DNA of 64,000 nt from Pseudomonas sp. NFR16 (GTDB lineage Bacteria > Pseudomonadota > Gammaproteobacteria > Pseudomonadales > Pseudomonadaceae): assembly GCF_900108875.1 (NCBI RefSeq), contig NZ_FNYJ01000003.1:21969-85968 (forward strand), read 5' to 3'. Below the pieces are notes generated by a model. The model searched no databases, was not told where the DNA came from, and saw only the letters and a list, made by a program, of their open reading frames with translations. The translations under genes and the position numbers were made by a program. This document shows positions 1 to 8,020 of this stretch, in pieces; within the stretch, counting starts at the first letter, position 1, and each line of letters starts with the position of its first letter.

Positions 1-150
1 GTCGTAAACCCGGGCTATGCGGACTGCCTGATGCACCGCGTCATCCGATTCTGCTGCCGCTGCGCGCCAGATCGCGGGCAAGCCACGCTCCTACAAAAGA
101 TGCGTGGTGTTGCCAGGTTTTGGGTCCAGCGCAGAACTTGGGGGAACGAG
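1..150. other. Non-coding edge with REP-like remnant
   Basis: No convincing gene is visible in the first 150 bases, downstream of the argH-like gene. Around 71-110 the sequence has the look of a Pseudomonas intergenic repeat (a GCGGGCAAGC core followed by GCTCCTAC). The long plus-strand frame starting here is antisense to argH and is not believed. Confidence 0.4.
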
Positions 151-1578
151 TCAGCCGCGCGGGCCGCTGTAGTCCCTGGCCCACTGTTCGTGGCTCGTCA
201 GATGCTGCTTGAAGCGCTGGATCTGCTCGGCCACTCGCACCGGCGACGTGCCGCCCCAGCCACTGCGCGCGGCCAAGGCCGCCTCCAGTGTCAGGGCTTC
301 CAGCACCTCCGGGGTCAGACGTGCATCGGTCTGCGCCAGCATCTCCGGTGTCAGGTCTTCCAGGCCGATGTCTTGCGCTTCGCACAGCTGCACCAGTTGC
401 CCGGTGATCTCGTGAGCCTCCTTGAACGGTACGCCACGCACAGCCAGCCAATCAGCAACTTCGGTTGCCAGGGTGAATCCCAGTGGCGCCTGACGCAGCA
501 ATTCTTCCTTGCGCACCTTCATCGTCCGGACCATCCCGGCGAACGCTGGCAACACCAGATTCAAGGTGTCCACGGCATCGAATATGGCGTGTTTGTCCTC
601 ACTCAGGTCACGGTTGTAGGACAGCGGCTGAGCCTTGAGAACCGAGAGGATGGCGGTCAGCGAGCCGATCAGCCGGCCCGACTTGCCGCGTGCCAGTTCG
701 GCGATGTCCGGGTTCTTCTTTTGCGGCATGATCGAGCTGCCCGTGGCGTAGGCATCGTCGAGTTCGACCCAGCGAAATTGCCGGGATGTCCAGACGCAGA
801 ACTCTTCCGCCATGCGCGAAATGTTGATCCCCAGCATGCTGGCGCAGAACAGGAATTCGGCGACGTGATCGCGGCTGGCAACCGCGTCGATGGAGTTCTC
901 GCACGGGCCTTGATAGCCCATCTCCGCCGCGGAGCGCTGCGGGTCGCGGGCGATGGCCGAACCTGCCAGCGCGGCGGCGCCCAGTGGCGACAGGCTGAAG
1001 CGTCGGTCCCAGTCTTGCAGCCGCTGAAGGTCGCGGTGAATGGCCTGAGCGTGGGCCATCAAGTGGTGACCGAAGACAATCGGTTGCGCCTGTTGCAGAT
1101 GCGTGAAGCCCGGCGCGATGGTATCGATGTGCGCCTCGGCCTGCTCGACGAGGGCGTTCTGCAGATCAAGGATGGACAGCGTCAGCACGCGAATCTGATC
1201 CCTGAGAAACAGCCGCATGTCGTTGGCGGTCTGATCGTTGCGTGAGCGTCCGGCGCGCAGTTTTCCGCCCAGCGCACCCAGTCGCTCGGTGAGCAGGCGC
1301 TCGATGAACGTGTGCACGTCCTCGTCAGCGGCAATGGGCTGAACCCTGCCTGCGGCAAAGTCTTCGTCGATCGACTGCAACGCGGCAATGATGCGCTGCG
1401 TTTCGTCAGCGTCCAGCAGCCCGGCGCGCTCCAGTTCGTGGGCGTGGGCCTTGGAGCCGGCGACGTCATACGGCGTCATGCGGAAGTAAACGCTGGGCGA
1501 GCGCGACAGGTTGGCCATGGCCTCGGCAGGCCCCGATTTGAAGCGCGCGCCCCATAGACGCTCGGTGGCATCAGACAT
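151..1578 (-). CDS. argH: Argininosuccinate lyase (divergent paralog)
   Basis: Fumarase/aspartase superfamily lyase that would split argininosuccinate into arginine and fumarate, the last step of arginine synthesis, in the cytoplasm. The superfamily signature GSSIMPQKKNPD lies at about residues 280-291, with SRNDQTANDMRLFLRD near 110 and THLQQAQP near 160, so the active-site framework is intact. The ATG at 1578 is preferred over the ATG two codons upstream because it lies 9 bases from GAGGAG; the protein is then about 475 aa, normal for ArgH. From memory, the main pseudomonad ArgH differs in its N-terminus and in the region after GAAALAG, so this is probably a second ArgH-type enzyme and could act on a related argininosuccinate-like substrate. 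It stands alone, with a strong inverted repeat about 100 bases upstream. Confidence 0.85.
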   Translation of the reverse strand: MSDATERLWGARFKSGPAEAMANLSRSPSVYFRMTPYDVAGSKAHAHELERAGLLDADETQRIIAALQSIDEDFAAGRVQPIAADEDVHTFIERLLTERLGALGGKLRAGRSRNDQTANDMRLFLRDQIRVLTLSILDLQNALVEQAEAHIDTIAPGFTHLQQAQPIVFGHHLMAHAQAIHRDLQRLQDWDRRFSLSPLGAAALAGSAIARDPQRSAAEMGYQGPCENSIDAVASRDHVAEFLFCASMLGINISRMAEEFCVWTSRQFRWVELDDAYATGSSIMPQKKNPDIAELARGKSGRLIGSLTAILSVLKAQPLSYNRDLSEDKHAIFDAVDTLNLVLPAFAGMVRTMKVRKEELLRQAPLGFTLATEVADWLAVRGVPFKEAHEITGQLVQLCEAQDIGLEDLTPEMLAQTDARLTPEVLEALTLEAALAARSGWGGTSPVRVAEQIQRFKQHLTSHEQWARDYSGPRG

Positions 1579-1681
1579 ATGCATTCTCTCCTCAAGTACG
1601 TGGTGGCTGGCGAACCAGGCGTCGACGACGTCGAGGGATGCTAGGAAAAACGCGCTTGCGGGGAAATGTTACAAATGGCAA

Positions 1682-1726
1682 GTCCACTTGGCAGAAATGG
1701 AAACCTGCCATTTCTGCCAAGTGGAC
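1682..1726. repeat. Perfect 19-bp inverted repeat
   Basis: GTCCACTTGGCAGAAATGG (1682-1700), a 7-base loop (1701-1707) and its exact reverse complement (1708-1726). It lies upstream of the argH-like gene and downstream of grxC on the same strand. It has no T-run on the minus strand, so it is not a classic terminator; an operator, an RNA-level control hairpin or a mobile-element remnant are all possible. Confidence 0.85.
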
Positions 1727-1859
1727 GCGACTGCGGGAACGTTCATAAACGACTCAGCGTCGGCCAAACTGGCTGGTACATCCAGTGAATCTTCACGACC
1801 TGAGCGCCGACTGGGCGAGCACGTTCGTTCCCACAGATGAGGCTTGGCGAACGGGGCGT

Positions 1860-2114
1860 TTACCCCGCCAGCAGCGCGTTGAGTTCGCCTTTGCGCTCAA
1901 GCAGCGCCATGTCGTCGAAGCCACCGACATGATGGTCGCCGATGAAGATTTGCGGCACGGTGCGACGGCCGCTGCGCGCCATCATGATGTTGCGTTGTTC
2001 CATCGACGTCTGGACGTTGATCTCGGTGTACTCCACGCCCTTGGCTTTGAGCAGGTTCTTGGCGGCGACACAGTAAGGACAGCTGTTGGTGGTGTAGAGG
2101 GTGACTTCAGACAT
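1860..2114 (-). CDS. grxC: Glutaredoxin 3
   Basis: Small cytoplasmic thiol-disulfide oxidoreductase that uses glutathione to reduce disulfides and protein-glutathione mixed disulfides. The 84-residue product has the dithiol active site CPYC at residues 12-15, the cis-proline segment TVPQIFI and the GG-D glutathione-binding turn (VGGFDD). The start at 2114 gives the usual GrxC length; upstream in-frame codons add an unlikely cysteine-rich tail. From memory, Pseudomonas grxC is usually beside secB; here it stands alone between argH and a cupin gene, so it may be an additional copy. Confidence 0.88.
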   Translation of the reverse strand: MSEVTLYTTNSCPYCVAAKNLLKAKGVEYTEINVQTSMEQRNIMMARSGRRTVPQIFIGDHHVGGFDDMALLERKGELNALLAG

Positions 2115-2349
2115 GACAATGAGCTCCGTGGTCGGGCCTGTGCAGCAGCCCTGGATGCAATCGCAAATGCCGCGAGGTTGCCCGGGCATTTATTACGGTT
2201 GTCATCTTAGCGGTTCTCGGCAAAAGCTGAGTGGCAAAAACATCTATGAAGTCGATAGAGCGGCTGGATGATTCAGCGTCGGCGAAGGCGGGGATTCAGA
2301 GACTCCCGCCGCCGGCCTGTTCATGAGGTCGGCAGAACGGGGCGTATTT

Positions 2350-2694
2350 TCAGGCGAAGACGAAATACTTGCGCACGGTTTCGACCACTTCCCACGTGCC
2401 TTTCATGCCGGGTTCGACGATGAACTTGTCACCGGCCTTCAGATGAATCGGCGCCTGACCTTCCGGCGTGATGATGCAGTAGCCCTCCTGAAAATCGCAG
2501 TATTCCCACTTCACGTACTCGACCCGCCACTTGCCTGGCGTGCATATCCAGGTGCCCATGATCTTCGTGCCATCGTCGCTGGTGTAGGCGTTGAGGTTGA
2601 CGGTGTGCGGGTCGCCGCCAATGCGCTCCCATTTGCAGGCGTCGACGACGGGCAGGGGCGTGGTGTCGCGAAGTACGGTGATCGGCTTGTTCAT
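2350..2694 (-). CDS. Cupin domain protein (DUF861-like)
   Basis: A 114-residue single-domain cupin. The segment WRVEYVKWEYCDFQEGYCII followed by HLKAGDKFIVEPGMKGTWEV matches the cupin_3 (DUF861/EutQ-like) pattern, where a small beta-barrel ends in a conserved GxxGxW turn. The start at 2694 has GGAG seven bases upstream. The typical metal-binding histidines are reduced, which is common in this subfamily, so substrate and activity are unknown. It lies 60 bases downstream of a LysR regulator gene on the same strand and could be co-transcribed with it. Confidence 0.7.
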   Translation of the reverse strand: MNKPITVLRDTTPLPVVDACKWERIGGDPHTVNLNAYTSDDGTKIMGTWICTPGKWRVEYVKWEYCDFQEGYCIITPEGQAPIHLKAGDKFIVEPGMKGTWEVVETVRKYFVFA

Positions 2695-2754
2695 TTCAGC
2701 TCCGGTTGAGTGGCGAATGTTGCGCCCGCTCACCTTATGGAGGTCCCGCGACGG

Positions 2755-3678
2755 TCAGTTGTCTGGGCTCGACATTGAGGTGTCCAGAAACGCAGTCTGC
2801 CCGTTCAGGGTGAGCACCAGCGCTTTTGCGTATTCCGGCAGGGCGTTGAAGTCTGGCGCGCAGAGCAATAGCTTGCGATCGGCCCAGTCATCGCTCAGCG
2901 CAACGCCGCTGAGTTTCCCCGCCTGTTGAAATCGCTCGACCGCTGCGAGCGGCACGATGCCCAGCCCCGCGCCACCCATGACCATGCGCATCACGCCGTC
3001 ATAGCTTTCCGCGCGCACGCGGGTTTTCAGCCGACGCCCCAAATGCAGCGCTTGCTCTTCCAGGTAGATGGCCATGGCGCTGTTGGCGCCCAGACCGACG
3101 AATTCGTATGCCAGCGTTTGCCCGAAACGCACGCTCGCCAGTCCGGCCAATGGGTGCCCGGCGGGCGTGACCAGCATCAACGGATCGGCACAGAACGGCA
3201 GGGTTTGCAGATCGCTGGCGTCGACGGCATTGGAAATGATGCCCAGCTCCGCAGCGCCCTGGCGCACTGCGTGGAGGATTCGCAGGCTGGGCTGCTCTTC
3301 GACGTTGATGTCGATGTTGGGGTGGCTGACGAGAAACGCTGCCAGCCGCTCCGGCAGGTACTCGCTCAGCGCCGAGGTGTTGCACAACAGGCGTATCTGA
3401 CCTTTGAAACCCTGCGCGTAATCGGTGAGATCAGCCTGCATGCGCTCGACCTGTTGCAGGATCAGTCGAGCGTGCTGAGCCAGCGCCTTGCCTGCCGCCG
3501 TGGGCGTGACACCTCGACGACCGCGCTCCAGCAGCGCAACGCCGAGCGAGGTTTCCAGCCCGCGAATTCGCGCGCTGGCCGAGGCCAGTGACAGGTGGCT
3601 GCGAGCCGCACCGGCGGTGATGTTGCCGGCATCAAGAACATGCAGGAAGAGCTTCAGATCGGTCAGGTCGAAATGCAT
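2755..3678 (-). CDS. LysR-family transcriptional regulator
   Basis: A 307-residue LysR regulator: N-terminal winged helix-turn-helix (about residues 5-65, with NITAGAARSHLSLASASARI as the recognition region) and a C-terminal periplasmic-binding-protein-like effector domain. The start at 3678 (MHFDLTDLK) is chosen because LysR proteins normally begin only a few residues before this motif; the upstream in-frame extension is arginine/proline-rich and unlikely. It diverges from a TauE/SafE permease gene beginning about 225 bases away, so it may control that permease and the cupin downstream. The effector is unknown. Confidence 0.85.
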   Translation of the reverse strand: MHFDLTDLKLFLHVLDAGNITAGAARSHLSLASASARIRGLETSLGVALLERGRRGVTPTAAGKALAQHARLILQQVERMQADLTDYAQGFKGQIRLLCNTSALSEYLPERLAAFLVSHPNIDINVEEQPSLRILHAVRQGAAELGIISNAVDASDLQTLPFCADPLMLVTPAGHPLAGLASVRFGQTLAYEFVGLGANSAMAIYLEEQALHLGRRLKTRVRAESYDGVMRMVMGGAGLGIVPLAAVERFQQAGKLSGVALSDDWADRKLLLCAPDFNALPEYAKALVLTLNGQTAFLDTSMSSPDN

Positions 3679-3902
3679 GGCGCGGCTCGATAAGTCTCTG
3701 TGGGCGAACGATTGCGTCGGACATCCTGAGCGTCCGGAGAGGCTCCTACCGAGCCAACCAATCAAAGCAGGTTCAGGTCGCAGACGGGCAGGGCGCGGAT
3801 GAACGCCTCGCAACGGCGTGAGAATGTGCCTACGCCCAGGCCGAAGTCTGCCTCAATATATTGCAGATTCAAACGCCTGCCCGATTCGCTCATCCTATGC
3901 CC

Positions 3903-4667
3903 ATGAATACATTTCTTGCGCTGTATCAAAATATCGGCTGGGGCCTGTCATTGTTGGTCATGGTCGCCTTCTTGCTCGCTGGCGCGGTCAAGGGCGTGAT
4001 CGGCATGGGCTTGCCGACAGTGGCGATGGGGCTGCTGGGTGTGGCTATGTTACCGACACAGGCAGCCGCCTTGCTGTTGATTCCCTCAACGTTCACCAAT
4101 CTCTGGCAACTGGCGGCGGGTGGGCACCTGCGCGGATTGTGCGCACGTCTTTGGCCGCTGTTGCTGATGATCGTCGTCGGCACGGTAGTGGGGTCGTACG
4201 CGCTGGGACTTGGAAGCGGTCATGGCATGAGCCGGGCGCTGGGCGTTGCGCTGCTGGCATACGCGCTGTGCGGGTTGTTCCTGCCCACGCTGCACGTGCC
4301 GCCTCCCGCAGAGAAATGGCTCGGGCCGCTGTGTGGCGTGGTCACCGGCCTGATCACCTCGGCCACCGGCGTCTTCGTGATTCCGGCCGTGCCCTACATT
4401 CAGGGGCTGGGGCTGGACCGTAATCAGCTGGTTCAGGCGCTGGGGTTGTCGTTCACCGTGTCCACTCTGGCGTTGGGCGCCGGGTTGTTCTGGAACGGTG
4501 CCGTGGGCGGCGCCGAGATGGGGGCTTCGCTGCTGGCGCTGATCCCGGCATTGCTCGGCATGGTGTTCGGGCAATGGCTGCGCCAACGCATCAGCGCCCT
4601 GTTGTTCAAGCGTGTTTTCTTTATCGGCATGGCGCTGCTGGGCGCGCATCTGATCATGGCGGGTTAG
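3903..4667 (+). CDS. TauE/SafE-family sulfite/anion exporter permease
   Basis: Inner-membrane protein of about 254 residues with roughly eight hydrophobic helices. The N-terminal GAVKGVIGMGLPTVAMGLL and the mid-protein GVVTGLITSATGVFVIPAVP are the two inverted half-repeats typical of TauE/SafE (DUF81) permeases, which move sulfite, sulfoacetate or similar small organosulfur anions. Two starts are possible, ATG 3897 or ATG 3903; no strong ribosome-binding site decides. Divergent from a LysR gene, a common arrangement for a dedicated regulator. The substrate cannot be read from the sequence. Confidence 0.8.
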   Translation: MNTFLALYQNIGWGLSLLVMVAFLLAGAVKGVIGMGLPTVAMGLLGVAMLPTQAAALLLIPSTFTNLWQLAAGGHLRGLCARLWPLLLMIVVGTVVGSYALGLGSGHGMSRALGVALLAYALCGLFLPTLHVPPPAEKWLGPLCGVVTGLITSATGVFVIPAVPYIQGLGLDRNQLVQALGLSFTVSTLALGAGLFWNGAVGGAEMGASLLALIPALLGMVFGQWLRQRISALLFKRVFFIGMALLGAHLIMAG

Positions 4668-4673
4668 CAGAGA

Positions 4674-4988
4674 TCAGCGAACAGCCGAAGACGGGCTGAT
4701 CATTTCGACGCGGCGTATTTCAAAATCCCGCGCCAGATACTCCATGCGCTTCTCGAAGAATTCGGCCATGTGCGGCAGCCCCGAGTGCACGTCCAGATGC
4801 GCCTTCGATTGCCAGATCTCGTAGAAGATAAACAGCGTCGGATCCTGCTGATCCCGAAGCATGTGGTACTCGATGCAGCCCTCTTCACTGCGGCTTGCAG
4901 CGACGTAGCCGCTGAACAGCGCTTCGAATTCCGCGGATTTTTCGGGCTTTGTCTGAGCGTGAAGAATGAACCCGTGCAAATCACTCAT
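4674..4988 (-). CDS. Antibiotic biosynthesis monooxygenase-domain protein (YgiN-like)
   Basis: A 104-residue protein of the ABM dimeric alpha/beta-barrel family. The pattern EEGCIEYHMLRDQQDPT followed by IWQSKAHLDVHSGLPHM matches YgiN-type quinol monooxygenases and YgiN-like detoxification proteins. ATG 4988 is chosen over an upstream in-frame ATG because it gives the family length. It diverges from mdaB 199 bases away. In E. coli, mdaB and ygiN are neighbours and form a quinone/quinol redox pair, so the same partnership is inferred here. Its stop is 7 bases from the stop of the convergent permease gene. Confidence 0.75.
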   Translation of the reverse strand: MSDLHGFILHAQTKPEKSAEFEALFSGYVAASRSEEGCIEYHMLRDQQDPTLFIFYEIWQSKAHLDVHSGLPHMAEFFEKRMEYLARDFEIRRVEMISPSSAVR

Positions 4989-5187
4989 GGTGTGTCCTCG
5001 AATGGAAGTGCACAAATTCTAAGGCAACAATCCTTCGATCATTCGTGACTTCGGCGCAAATGAGCTTTGCTGCGAACCCTCTTTTCTGTCTCCTCCTGCA
5101 TCGTTATCCTGCCGTCCATCCCCATTTATGACGCCCGGTTCAGACGCTTCCTCAGCGGTTCTGAGGAAGGGCAACGACGAGGTTTTC

Positions 5188-5772
5188 ATGAAAAAGATTC
5201 TGTTCATCAACGGCGGCAAGCAATTCGCACATTCTGAAGGCCGCTACAACGCAACGTTGCACGACGCGGGCCTGGCGTTCATGGATCGCGCCGGTTTTGA
5301 CGTGCGGCAAACCTTCATCGACGATGGATACGACGTCGCCGAGGAAGTGCAGAAATTCCTGTGGGCCGACGTCATCGTTTGGCAAATGCCGGGCTGGTGG
5401 ATGGGCGCGCCGTGGACGGTAAAAAAGTACGTCGACGAGGTGTTCACCGAGGGCTATGGCAGCCTCTACGCGAACGACGGCCGCACCCGTTCCGACAGCT
5501 CACAGAAATACGGCAGCGGCGGATTGCTGCACGGCAAGCAGTACATGATTTCGGCCACCTGGAACGCGCCGCAGCAAGCGTTCGACGACCCGACCGACTT
5601 CTTCGAAGCCAAGGGCGTGGACGCCGTTTACTTCCCGTTCCACAAAGCCAATCAGTTTCTGGGCATGACCGGTCTGCCGACCTTTCTGGCGGTCGACGTA
5701 ATGAAGGTGCCCCAGATTGATGCCGACGTGAAACGCTACGAAGCGCACCTGGCAGCGGTGTTCGGCCTCTGA
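5188..5772 (+). CDS. mdaB: NADPH-dependent quinone oxidoreductase MdaB
   Basis: Flavodoxin-fold FAD enzyme, 194 residues, that reduces quinones by two electrons and so limits redox cycling. The N-terminus KILFINGGKQFAHSEGRYN binds FAD phosphates; VIVWQMPGWWMGAPWTVKKY is the family signature; GGLLHGKQYMISATWNAP is the second cofactor segment. ATG 5188 follows GAGG by 5 bases and gives the usual MdaB length. Divergent from a YgiN-like gene and followed in the same direction by a LysR regulator gene (168-base gap) that may sense quinone or oxidative stress. Confidence 0.88.
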   Translation: MKKILFINGGKQFAHSEGRYNATLHDAGLAFMDRAGFDVRQTFIDDGYDVAEEVQKFLWADVIVWQMPGWWMGAPWTVKKYVDEVFTEGYGSLYANDGRTRSDSSQKYGSGGLLHGKQYMISATWNAPQQAFDDPTDFFEAKGVDAVYFPFHKANQFLGMTGLPTFLAVDVMKVPQIDADVKRYEAHLAAVFGL

Positions 5773-5939
5773 GGAACATCGCGCAACCCACTCGGCACCA
5801 CCGGCCCGCAAAAGCAGGGCCAGCCGGGCATTCGGTGGCGCACTCAAGGTGTTTCTGCGCAGTGGGCGGCAGCGGCGATGTCTGTGGCTTTTGCTTTGAA
5901 CAGGGCTAATATCCAGGCTGTTTTGAGCGGAGGTCAACA

Positions 5940-6836
5940 GTGAAAGCCAGATCCGATGAGTTACAGGTGTTCGTTTCAGTGATTGAAAGCGGCTCGATTT
6001 CAGCGGCCGCCGAACAGGTCGGCCAGACGCCCTCCGCCATCAGCCGCACCTTGTCGCGGTTGGAAAGCAAACTGGGCACCACGTTGATCAACCGCACCAC
6101 GCGTCGCATGGACCTGACCGAGGAAGGCAAGTTTTTCCTCGAGCGCGCCAAGCAGATTCTGGGGCAAATGGAGGAGCTGGAAGAGCGGATGTCGCTGCGC
6201 CAGCAGACGCCATCGGGTCGCTTGCGCATCAATGCGGCGTCGCCCTTCATGCTGCATTCCATCGTGCCGTATGTGGCCGAATTTCGGGCGCTGTATCCGG
6301 ATATCCAGCTGGAGTTGAACAGCAACGATCTGATCATCGACCTGCTGGAACAGAGCACCGATGTTGCGATCAGGATCGGCGTGCTGGCAGATTCAACGCT
6401 GCACGCCCGCGCGTTGGGCACCAGCCCGCTGAATATTCTGGCAAGCCCCGAATACCTGAAAAAGCATGGCACGCCGAAGAGCGTTCAGGCGCTGAGCGAG
6501 CATTCGTTACTGGGGTTCACTCAGACCGAGACGCTCAACCACTGGCCGCTGCGCCACGCCGACGGGGATCGGTTGTTCATCCAGCCGACGGTGTCGGCGT
6601 CCAGTGGCGAGACCTTGCGTCAACTGGCTCTGGCGGGCGAGGGGATCGTTTGTCTGTCGCATTTCATGACCCACGAAGACATCCGCCTGGGCCGCCTGAA
6701 GGTCATCCTGCCGGAATCCAACAGCGGCTATCGGCAGCCAATTCACGCGGTGTATTACCGCAACTCGCAACTGGCGCTGCGAATCCAGTGCTTTCTGGAT
6801 TTCATCCAGCAAAAGCTGGCGAATTACGCAGCCTGA
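5940..6836 (+). CDS. LysR-family transcriptional regulator (YafC-like group)
   Basis: A 298-residue LysR regulator. The winged helix-turn-helix spans about residues 5-65 (SGSISAAAEQVGQTPSAISR), with the NRTTRRMDLTEEG wing typical of the large group to which E. coli YafC belongs. The rest is the effector-binding domain with GEGIVCLSHFM near residue 235. It starts 7 bases after GGAGG. It lies downstream of mdaB on the same strand and is a candidate regulator of mdaB and the YgiN-like gene, but this is positional inference only. Confidence 0.85.
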   Translation: MKARSDELQVFVSVIESGSISAAAEQVGQTPSAISRTLSRLESKLGTTLINRTTRRMDLTEEGKFFLERAKQILGQMEELEERMSLRQQTPSGRLRINAASPFMLHSIVPYVAEFRALYPDIQLELNSNDLIIDLLEQSTDVAIRIGVLADSTLHARALGTSPLNILASPEYLKKHGTPKSVQALSEHSLLGFTQTETLNHWPLRHADGDRLFIQPTVSASSGETLRQLALAGEGIVCLSHFMTHEDIRLGRLKVILPESNSGYRQPIHAVYYRNSQLALRIQCFLDFIQQKLANYAA

Positions 6837-6895
6837 GGCGCCCGCGCAGGCGGCCTTACACCATTTCCTACAGGGTGCGCGCGTAGGTGGGTAGG

Positions 6896-6983
6896 TAGGA
6901 CCGGCTTCAGCCGGGAACAGGCCGGTGTAAACGCCATCAATTTAGCGGCAGGAAAAAAGACCCGTTCCCGGCTAAAGCCGGTC
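6896..6983. repeat. REPIN-type inverted pair of REP elements
   Basis: ACCGGCTTCAGCCGGGAAC (about 6900-6918) is repeated in inverted form as GTTCCCGGCTAAAGCCGGT (about 6964-6982), separated by about 45 bases between two convergent LysR genes. A third partial copy (about 7011-7025) overlaps the stop of the following gene. The same core recurs near 28.6 and 31.7 kb, so it is a dispersed chromosomal repeat family. Confidence 0.85.
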
Positions 6984-7017
6984 ATACAGAATTGTGCGTT
7001 GCGCTAGCAGGACCGGC

Positions 7018-7908
7018 TTAAGCGGGGATGGGTCCAGGGTTCGCGTCGCTGAATTCCGCTTTCAACATCTCCACGAACGCGTCCCTCGCCGGGTGGTGTT
7101 CGGCGTTTTCGTGCCAGTAGAAAAGGTTGTCGATGGACGTCAGCTCGGGGAATTCATAGCCCACCCAACCTGAGCCTTTCTGGTACTGCTGGAAGACGCC
7201 TTTGGGCACCAGCGCGACGCCCGCGCCTGCGCTCACGCAGCCGACAATCGTACCGTAGCTGGCAATGCTGATAATCGGATGCGCCTGGCCATGGTTGAGC
7301 AGCCATCGCTCAAGGGCCGCACGGTATGGGCAGCCTTCCGGCCACATGAAAATCGATTTGCCCTGCAGGTCGGCAGCGCTGTTGATCGGGCCTAAAGATT
7401 CGGCGGCAATCAGCACCAGGTCTTCGCGGTACATCGAGATGCGCTTGAGGCGCGCACGTTTGACGTCGATGGCGACGATCGCGCCGTCGAGTTTCTGGTT
7501 CAGGGTGGCCTCAAGCAATTGCGGTCCGGTGCCGGTGGTCAACTCAAGCGAGACCTGCGGGAAACGCGCATGGAATCTGGCGAGCAGGCGCGGCAAGCGC
7601 GAGGTGGCTGAGGATTCGATGGCGCCGATGCGCAAGGGGCCGGACGGCGCCGCATCGGGATGCACCGCGCGCCTGGCTTCGTCCGCCAGGCTGAGCATGC
7701 GCGCGGCGTAGGTCAGGAAAATCTCGCCTGCCGGGCTGATGCGCAAACCGCGTCCATGACGAAAGAACAGCTCAGTGCCCAGTTCCGATTCCAGTGCCTT
7801 GACCCGGGCAGTGATGTTGGATGGCACGCAATGCAAAACCTGGGCGGCGCGGGCGATGCTGCCGGTGTCGGCAACCGTCTTGAACATGCGAATCTGGGCC
7901 AATTCCAT
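7018..7908 (-). CDS. LysR-family transcriptional regulator
   Basis: A 296-residue LysR regulator: DNA-binding domain at residues 1-62 (MELAQIRMFKTVADTGSIAR, then CVPSNITARVKALE) and an effector domain with the family pattern CVSAGAGVALVPKGV near 225. It diverges from an EamA-type exporter gene (113-base gap), a very common pair in which the LysR protein controls the exporter. Its last codons and stop fall inside a REP-like element, so the C-terminal tail after PGP may be a recent, repeat-derived ending. Confidence 0.88.
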   Translation of the reverse strand: MELAQIRMFKTVADTGSIARAAQVLHCVPSNITARVKALESELGTELFFRHGRGLRISPAGEIFLTYAARMLSLADEARRAVHPDAAPSGPLRIGAIESSATSRLPRLLARFHARFPQVSLELTTGTGPQLLEATLNQKLDGAIVAIDVKRARLKRISMYREDLVLIAAESLGPINSAADLQGKSIFMWPEGCPYRAALERWLLNHGQAHPIISIASYGTIVGCVSAGAGVALVPKGVFQQYQKGSGWVGYEFPELTSIDNLFYWHENAEHHPARDAFVEMLKAEFSDANPGPIPA

Positions 7909-8020
7909 GCATCACCAAAAGTGAATGGTTGAGTCATTATTGTTCGGTTGTGGTGAGCATAAGTTATTTCGATACTCCTCTGCACGAGCAGGCATTGGGC
8001 CGTTCGGCAGGAGGATCGAA

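Noticed and set aside
31..1245. Long plus-strand open frame opposite argH
   Set aside because: Antisense to a clear ArgH with full family motifs; the translated frame is arginine/glutamine-rich with no motif.
1682..1726. Sigma-54 promoter suggested by TGGCA...TGCCA
   Set aside because: The spacing is part of the perfect inverted repeat and does not keep the required -24/-12 GG and GC positions.
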